From Pogona vitticeps (lineage: Eukaryota; Chordata; Lepidosauria; Squamata; Agamidae): a DNA stretch of 64,000 nt. Each line of letters starts with the position of its first letter. Within the stretch, counting starts at the first letter, position 1. Below the pieces are notes generated by a model that had not been told where the DNA came from, made no database searches, and saw only the letters and a program-made list of their open reading frames with translations. The translations under genes and the position numbers were made by a program. This document shows, piece by piece, positions 57,376 to 64,000 of this stretch. The DNA is taken from NCBI RefSeq assembly GCF_051106095.1, contig NC_135783.1, positions 204,334,472-204,398,471 on the forward strand, in the 5' to 3' direction.

Positions 57376-60300
57376 GTTCATGTACAGTATATTAGAGGTG
57401 TGCAAATATGTGTTTTTGGACTACAGTTCTCCAGCCAGCATGGCCAGGGACTATGGTACTCTAGGTGATCATTCTAGTCCTGCCTCTTGTATCAGATTTC
57501 ATCATCATCTTTCACTTGGAGGGCAGTGAATCTAAAGAAGGAGAGCTCTGCTATTTTTGGAAGCTCTCCACATAGCGAGAATGACCTCCCAGGACAGTGG
57601 GGCTTGGGTAAAGCCTCATTAGACCTCTTATCTGACTTGATCTGTTTCTTCACTTCATTGCATGTGGGTCCTGCAGTTCTGAGGATGCATGTTGTAAATC
57701 TTAAGGGTGTGAGTCTCTATCTGAGGAACTTTAACAGATACAGTTGTATTGTGGGGCTTATCTGTAGTAGATGGATTGTGTAATAGGCTCTAGGCAGTAG
57801 CTGTAAAAATATTATTTATTTGATATAGGCATGTAGAGTTCAGTGTGTTTCTGGGAAAAGGTAATGTATGTGTGTCTGACTCTTAACTGTACCACAATCT
57901 CCAGAAAACAAGCACAGCTCAATAGATTGTATAGTATGTTTATTTTCTGGATACCATGGTGCAGCTGTAGCAATGGGGACATGGAGGTGAGGGAGAAAGA
58001 GGCAAGAGAGGAGTAACTATAAAATCTCTGAGAAAGGTTTTGAAAGACGACCAAGGGATAGTGTTGGCTCAAGAACTTTGGTTAGCAGTTTCCCAGTACT
58101 CTTGCTTAACCACCATCATTGGGCCCAGTGCAGCAATTCATACAGGTTGTAGCATCATATGGGGGACCAAAATGGAAGTAGGGAGTTGGCAGTTTGCTCT
58201 GCCTGGTGTCTAGCTTTATGATTCAGAGGGCACTTTAGCAAAGGGGTAAAGCTTTGTTTCTGGGTTTGCAAGAAAGACAAAACATATCTGGGTAATTAAG
58301 GCAACAACGTGTTTGAAGAAAATCACAGATGACTCCAAACCAGGAAATGTAGGATGGTTACCATTGTGAAATGGGGATGCTGCTAAGAAAGGAGCAAATC
58401 TCTGGTTAATCTTGGAGCTGAGTTAAAACCCGCAAAGGTGCTGCATACCCAAGCAAAAAGCAAGAACAGCTGGTGGCCGAACTCAAGGGCGGTTAACAGG
58501 CTTCAGAACAAAGAGTACAAAGAATGTGGTGGCTGCCACTGTATACCTAGGATGTGGTGGAAAGAAAAAAAAAATTAATTTGTCTCTGGAGAAGGGAACA
58601 TAACGTCAAAGAAGTTTCTTTCAGCTTGATTGAGTTAGAGTTAACTGACTGTACCCTGCAAAACCTGTATAGCAGAAAAGAATTAGCTGGAAGTTAAAAG
58701 GGTGCACAGGTGGTATCAAAACTGCTCACGTCTGATGGGTTGGAATCTAGGTTTGGTCCGTGTTTCTGTCAAGACTCTAGACTTACTGCTTGGCAGGTGC
58801 TTAATGGATTGGCTGACTAGTAACTCGGCATTCATTTGGCATTTGTACTTTTCATCATTTTTTGTGGGAATGTCCCTTTAATCTGTCAGTGGCGGAAGCA
58901 ATGTGCCATTTCTCTACCCAAGCTGCAGCCACCCAAGGCATTGTTCTTGTTCCTGGCAACTTCCCATGCTTGCACCTCCACTGTTACTTCCAGGACAAAA
59001 TGAATTCTGGAACAGAGGTGTCAACAAAATGTTAAGAAAAACAAAAGTACAAGTACACAGCTTTGGACAGCCAGCATTTTGGTACTCCTGTGTATCACAT
59101 GGGTACTTTGGGAAACGCTGTTTGCTTGAAGACGCAATCTGTTTCCTACTCTGAAATAGTAGTGGTAATAAGGATGAAGTAGCAAAGCATGGTGGCCTCA
59201 GGTACTCTGGAATTACCTGGGCTAGAATTGCTGCCTTGTCCCTATCTGTAATGATGTTGGCATTTAGTGCCTACGTATTGCCATGTGAAAAGGTGCAGGG
59301 ACACTGGGTTCTGTGGAAGATGGTCAACAGCTTTTTGTTATCTTAGGAACACTGCAAATAGCTGAGGGTACTGACTCATAGGCTTGTGAATGGAAGGTAT
59401 TACTAGGTATCCCTCTTGTTATAATGCTAATCCCTGAAACAGCTGTACCTCTCAGATCTTCTATTATGTTTTTTTTACATGTTTCATGTAGAAGATCCCT
59501 GACTGAAGTTTGATTCTTTGAATCAAGAACCACTAGCTAGAACTTTAAGTTTAAGTTGTGGCTGAGGGATGATTCTGCTCCATGTACGATCTTCGTGGCA
59601 GGGGTTTCTGATAACTTAAGTGTTTAAGTTATCCAGAATCTCTGTATTACATTTAAAAGAAAGAAACTATAGTTTTATTAAATGTTGGTATGAGAGCAAG
59701 CAAGGACCTGAAACCACAGTTTAACACAAGCTTGTTTTTTACTTTTGTTAGTTTAAAACTTGAAGAGGATGCAGAATCTATGCTAAATAGTAAGTGAAGG
59801 GCTCAAGGCTTGCCACAACACATGTGCGCAGTAGGAAACTGTAGTTTCCTATTACATTTGAATCAGACCAATTTGTTTTCTGGAGTTATGTTGTTCCATC
59901 TAGTTCTGAAGGAGATTGTTACAGTAAAACACACATGCAATAATCCTTGAGCCAAATTCTGTATATATGTACTCTGTTCCTGGGGACAGTCAATCTGTGA
60001 AGGATTTAACTTTTATGAAGGGAAGGATTTAATCCATATCTATGGAGGACAGAACCTTAAATTGACTGTTTATTTTTATGAAAGAGAAATCAATTTATTT
60101 ACACAACTATTGTAGCTGGTTGAAATTTTGCATTTCCTTTATTCTGGAGTGTGTGTTAAGGTCAATTATTTCTTTTATGAACAATCACTGTTTACATGTG
60201 TAGTTTTTAGTGTATATATTAAAATATATGTAGAGTCTAATAACAGGGATATCTGTTTAAATTTCACAGGCACAAAATGAATGTAGAAAACATTTACAAA

Positions 60301-61596
60301 TCCATTTTATTTTTAAGATTTTTACAAAGAGAAAAAGAAAGGTGAACAAATTAGCAAACTTCTTCATGGATGGACAGCAAATGATATTTCAGTTACAGTA
60401 CTTGAATTGTCAGTGATGACATCAGTGATGGCTTTTTTGGATAAACAGTTCTTGGTGTTTTTTTTTGTATATTCTTTAATCTTTCTTTAATAATTCACTC
60501 ATTTTTAATGTCCCAGGCAGTGGTGTGTGTCAGGAATTTGCTAACTAATCACCTAAAGTGAAGATGACAAAATTTCAGTTAAAGGTTGAACATGGTAACT
60601 AGGTGGCAGAAGGTTAGACCTAAATTCCTCTTTGCCAATGGTTAAAATTATGGTAATTCATTAAACTACTTGGTTGAAGACAAACGGGTACTGGAAATTT
60701 AGAGAGATTTAGATTGTTGTCTTAGATCCTATTACCTGGACATCTGGTTGAACATAGTGAAGCTTACTTTTGAGTAGATGAGTATAGGATTTCACTGTTA
60801 AAATAAGAAAGATGAGCAATGCAGCCAGGATTTCCAAATCCGTGAAAGAGAGCCCTTATTTTATACATTGAGTTAACTGGAAATTTGAGCAATGAAATGC
60901 CACTTTAATCCAGATTTACCTTCTGTGTGTTCTCCAAGAAATTAGAACGGTCATTTGAGGGGAGTCGGTAAACAATAATACCAGCAAAGGTTTTCTTTTC
61001 TTCTGGGCTTCTTGATCTGAAATAGAATTGTTCTAAGCCTTTTCTCTGTATATTTGCCTTCTTGCAGTGTTAGATTTTTGGCAGATCAAAGACCACTTAT
61101 GTTTATTTTTCTTTTGGATAATATAGAGCTAAACTTGTTGGCCTTTAACTCAAGGTGCATGTTGTTTTTCAAAAATAAGTGCTTACTCTTGCAAAGTGCA
61201 GTGAACTGAGGAGAAACTTTCAGAATTTGACCTTTGATAATTTGCGTTACTTTAGCCGACACAAACTTCATGTAAGATTAACCAAAGTAATGTTGTAATT
61301 TTTGTCATAAAAAAAGCATCAAAGTTGTAAAACTCTTAGAACAGTTCCCATTTGGAGAGTGTAGTCTAAAGGCATGTGAGGAGGTATATCTGTTGTGAGG
61401 AGGTACAGTATATCTAATTGCCTGTATGGGAGACCTCTCTGGGGACTCTATGAAGTCATGGGTTATGTAAAGAAAAAGAGAGGATATAGATTTAATACGT
61501 AGTAATCAGCTCCCCAACTTTCAAGTGTTTGCAAACATGATTAAAAGTGGATCGTTATTTTAAATAGACATTTTCCATAAGGTCATTATGGCAATA
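57376..61596. other. Intronic/intergenic, no recognised gene
   Basis: 4.2 kb of AT-rich sequence with only short random open frames. No repeat or exon that I can support. Confidence 0.4.
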
Positions 61597-62019
61597 CAGT
61601 GGTGCCCCGCATGATGACGATAATCCATTCCAGGAAAATCGCTGTTAAGCGAAATTGTCGTCATGCAAAAAAGAATAACCCATTGGAATGCATTGAAACC
61701 CATTTAATGCATTCCAATGGGGAAATTACCTCGTCGTCCAGCGAAGATCGCCTATAGGGGAAGCCATTTTCCAAGCACCAATCAGCTGTTAAAATGGCTG
61801 CCCTGTGAAGCATGGGTCCGGAAAACACAGGGCAGCCATTTTGTGGAGCTGGAAAAATTGTTTTGCGAACAAACGCTTCGCGAAGCAAGGACCTAATTGA
61901 TGTCCAGTGAAAAAATCCCATAGGAAACATTGTTTTGCGATCGCTATAGCGTTCGTAAAGAAGTCATGGTCATGCGATTTTGTCGTTCTGCGGGGGCGTC
62001 GTCATGTGGGGCACCACTG
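61597..62019. mobile_element. TA-flanked DNA transposon (Tigger/pogo-like), copy 3
   Basis: CAGTGGTGCCCCGCATGATG at the left and CATGTGGGGCACCACTG at the right, with TA on both sides. Length 423 bases, identical to copy 2. No transposase is encoded. Confidence 0.87.
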
Positions 62020-62668
62020 TATTAGAAAATGCTAAATATAATGCATAAGCTGACTGGTGCAATCTGGCTGAACTTTTTTTGATACTTTAAAAAAAAGTTA
62101 TAGAAATATAACCTGAAACAATTGTTTATTTGTATATTTATTCATTTCATATATGTCTATACCATTTACTTAGTGCTGAGCACTACTCTATAGTTAACAA
62201 ACAGAATTTAAAGTAATGAATTATAAACCCATACAGCCCTCGTCAACATTGAACTTCAGTGAATAAGACAAATAACATAAAGTAGTGATCCCAAAATGAA
62301 AAAAGCAGTAGGCCTCAGGAAGAATGTCATTGAATGTCTCTTGAAAGAGGACCCTCATTAGTATCCTCTTAAAAGATGGTAGAGAGTGGAGTCATGATGG
62401 ACTTCTAGCAGGACCCTGTTCCAAAGGGAAGGGACCACAGGCATGATTTTTGGAGACTGTCTTCTTTGCCTCTCTCAGTGTGGTATATAGTTTTCCCACT
62501 TCCTAGCATTTATTTATAAAACTGCATAAAGGTTCTCTGTCTTCTATGAAACAATCAAGCTGACTCGAGCTGTGCATGTAATAACATTCTGACATGGAAT
62601 TCTTGAGTATGTGATGATGCCACAATAAATTTATACAAAGAGGACAACCCCTGCTGTACAGCAAGGTA

Positions 62669-63095
62669 CAGTGCTGCCCCACTAGACGCTTACTCCGCAT
62701 GACGTCAAAATCGCTTGACGACATTTTTGCGATCGCTATTGCGATCACAAAACAATGGTCCCAATGGGGGGGAATCTGCTTTACATTGATTAGGAGCCTG
62801 CTTCGGGAACCGTTTGTTCACAAAAAGATGTTTTTTACGGCTCTGCAAAATGGCTTCCCTCCCTTTTCAAAATGGCTGCTTTCCAGACGGAAGCTTTGCA
62901 TTACAGTGAATTAGAACAGCTGATCGGCGGTTCTCTATGGGCAATCTTTGCTGGACAATGAGGTATTTCCCCCATTGGAACGCACTGACCGGTTTTCAAT
63001 GAATTCCAGTGGGGATTTATTTTTCGCTTGACGACGATTTTGCTTAACAGCAATTTTGCTGGAATGCATTATCATCGTCAAGCAGGGCGCCACTG
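62669..63095. mobile_element. TA-flanked DNA transposon (Tigger/pogo-like), copy 4, likely opposite orientation to copy 3
   Basis: CAGTGCTGCCCCACTAGACG at the left and CGTCAAGCAGGGCGCCACTG at the right, with TA on both sides. The GCGATCGCTATTGCGATC motif lies near the left end here, whereas the comparable GCGATCGCTATAGCG lies near the right end of copy 3, which suggests inverted orientation. Confidence 0.83.
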
Positions 63096-63601
63096 TATAG
63101 GCAGATCTGGAATAAACGAATGCAGCCCTCATAAGTAAGAAGTGTGTGCCTGTAAGAAATTGTGGACTGAACAAAAGTTGAAAGGGTTGCTAGTTTTAAT
63201 TTTGTCTTGCCTGTACTGAATAATATTTGCTCCAGTAGAATGAAAGGCATTATATTTGCAAAGCAGAAACATAGAACAAAATGTTTAGTAATTAATACAT
63301 GACTGCTGTGTAACTTCCCTTGAAATAAAAAGTGGGCTTGGAAGCTCATAGCGATTTTTGTCAAAATGGCAGTGACCACTAAACAGAGTTGTGCTTTGAT
63401 AGTGTTCTTGGCTGTACAATAAACCACATTTATGGCAGACAACTGTCACTGAATTTAGAGCTTTGGAACTGTGGCATCTTGACTGAAATCATATTGCTTA
63501 ATGTAATAAGTCACATTACAGTAGGCTGATTGAATCAATAGGGATTTTGCCATTCAGTTCCTTTGAAATTTCACTTGATTCAAGTGGCCTTACTCTAGAC
63601 C

Positions 63602-64000
63602 TGTGTCCTCGCGCTGACCCTGTTTGGGATCTTGTTTGCTGTCATGCTGAATCACGCTTTTGGAACTGCAACAGAAGGTGTCTGTCTTTGGACTAGATCA
63701 GATGGAAAGCTCATTAATCTCTAGATTGAGAGCGAAGACCAAAGTCCAGCTGAAACGCATGTGGCAGTTCCTCTTCGCCAATGATGCAGCCGTTGTTGCC
63801 CATTCTGCTGAAGAGCTCCAACAACTTATGAATTGTTTTAGTAAGGCCTGTCAAGATTTTGGACTAACAATCAGCCTGAAGAAAACACAAGTCATGGGCC
63901 AGGGCGTGGACTCACCTCCCTCTATTACCATCTGTACACAAGAATTGGAGGTTGTTCATGATTTCGTGTACCTTGGCTCAACGATCTCTGACACCCTCTC
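63602..64000 (+). pseudogene. LINE reverse transcriptase fragment, cut by window edge
   Basis: Reads LTLFGILFAVMLNHAFG, then TEGVCLWTRSDGKL. After a stop and one frameshift near 63723 it continues LRAKTKVQLKRMWQFLFAND, AAVVAHSAEELQQLM, ACQDFGLTISLKKTQVMGQG and VHDFVYLGSTIS. This is the palm of a non-LTR reverse transcriptase; the usual FADD is FAND, so the catalytic pair is lost. The family differs from the 23,853 copy. Clade not resolved. Confidence 0.85.

Overview
The window looks like vertebrate nuclear DNA, most likely from a squamate reptile. It is AT-rich and intron-rich, and it carries CR1/L2-type LINE tails, tRNA-derived SINEs, many short hAT and TA-flanked DNA transposons, long microsatellites and one very young endogenous retrovirus. 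The species cannot be named from what is visible. There is no bacterial gene content, so operons, ribosome binding sites and CRISPR arrays do not apply.

Left part (1-14,934), minus strand: this is the 5' portion of a type XXVIII collagen gene (COL28A1). Eight coding exons can be placed by splice sites and reading phase. They are a signal-peptide exon (14778-14934), a large von Willebrand factor A exon (11952-12520), a 21-base linker exon (9280-9300), a Cys-rich exon that opens the collagen region (7154-7213), and five small Gly-X-Y exons of 54, 45, 27, 45 and 45 bases. Every junction is in phase and the Gly-X-Y register is unbroken from GER in the fourth exon to the last exon at 517-561. The gene continues beyond the left edge.

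Middle (about 15-48 kb): no host gene is recognised. The stretch holds transposon remains: palindromic hAT miniature elements, a 436-base TA-flanked Tigger-like element nested in an older repeat, a decayed LINE reverse transcriptase (23.85-25.59 kb), tRNA SINEs on both strands, LINE 3' ends, and a 5.05-kb betaretrovirus-like provirus (33029-38082, minus strand) whose two 392-base LTRs are identical by eye.

Right part (48-64 kb): there are two CpG-rich blocks. The first (about 48.35-49.2 kb) has no exon I can recognise. The second (about 52.65-54.3 kb) holds a TATA box and a clean first coding exon (53056-53149, plus strand) that encodes a signal peptide and ends at a strong splice donor. That gene runs rightward out of the window and I could not identify it. 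Downstream of it lie more SINEs, a hAT nested in a SINE with a perfect target duplication, two more Tigger-like elements, and a LINE reverse-transcriptase fragment cut by the right edge.

COL28A1 and the unidentified secreted or membrane protein gene are therefore divergent (head to head), about 38 kb apart, with the repeat-rich middle between them.
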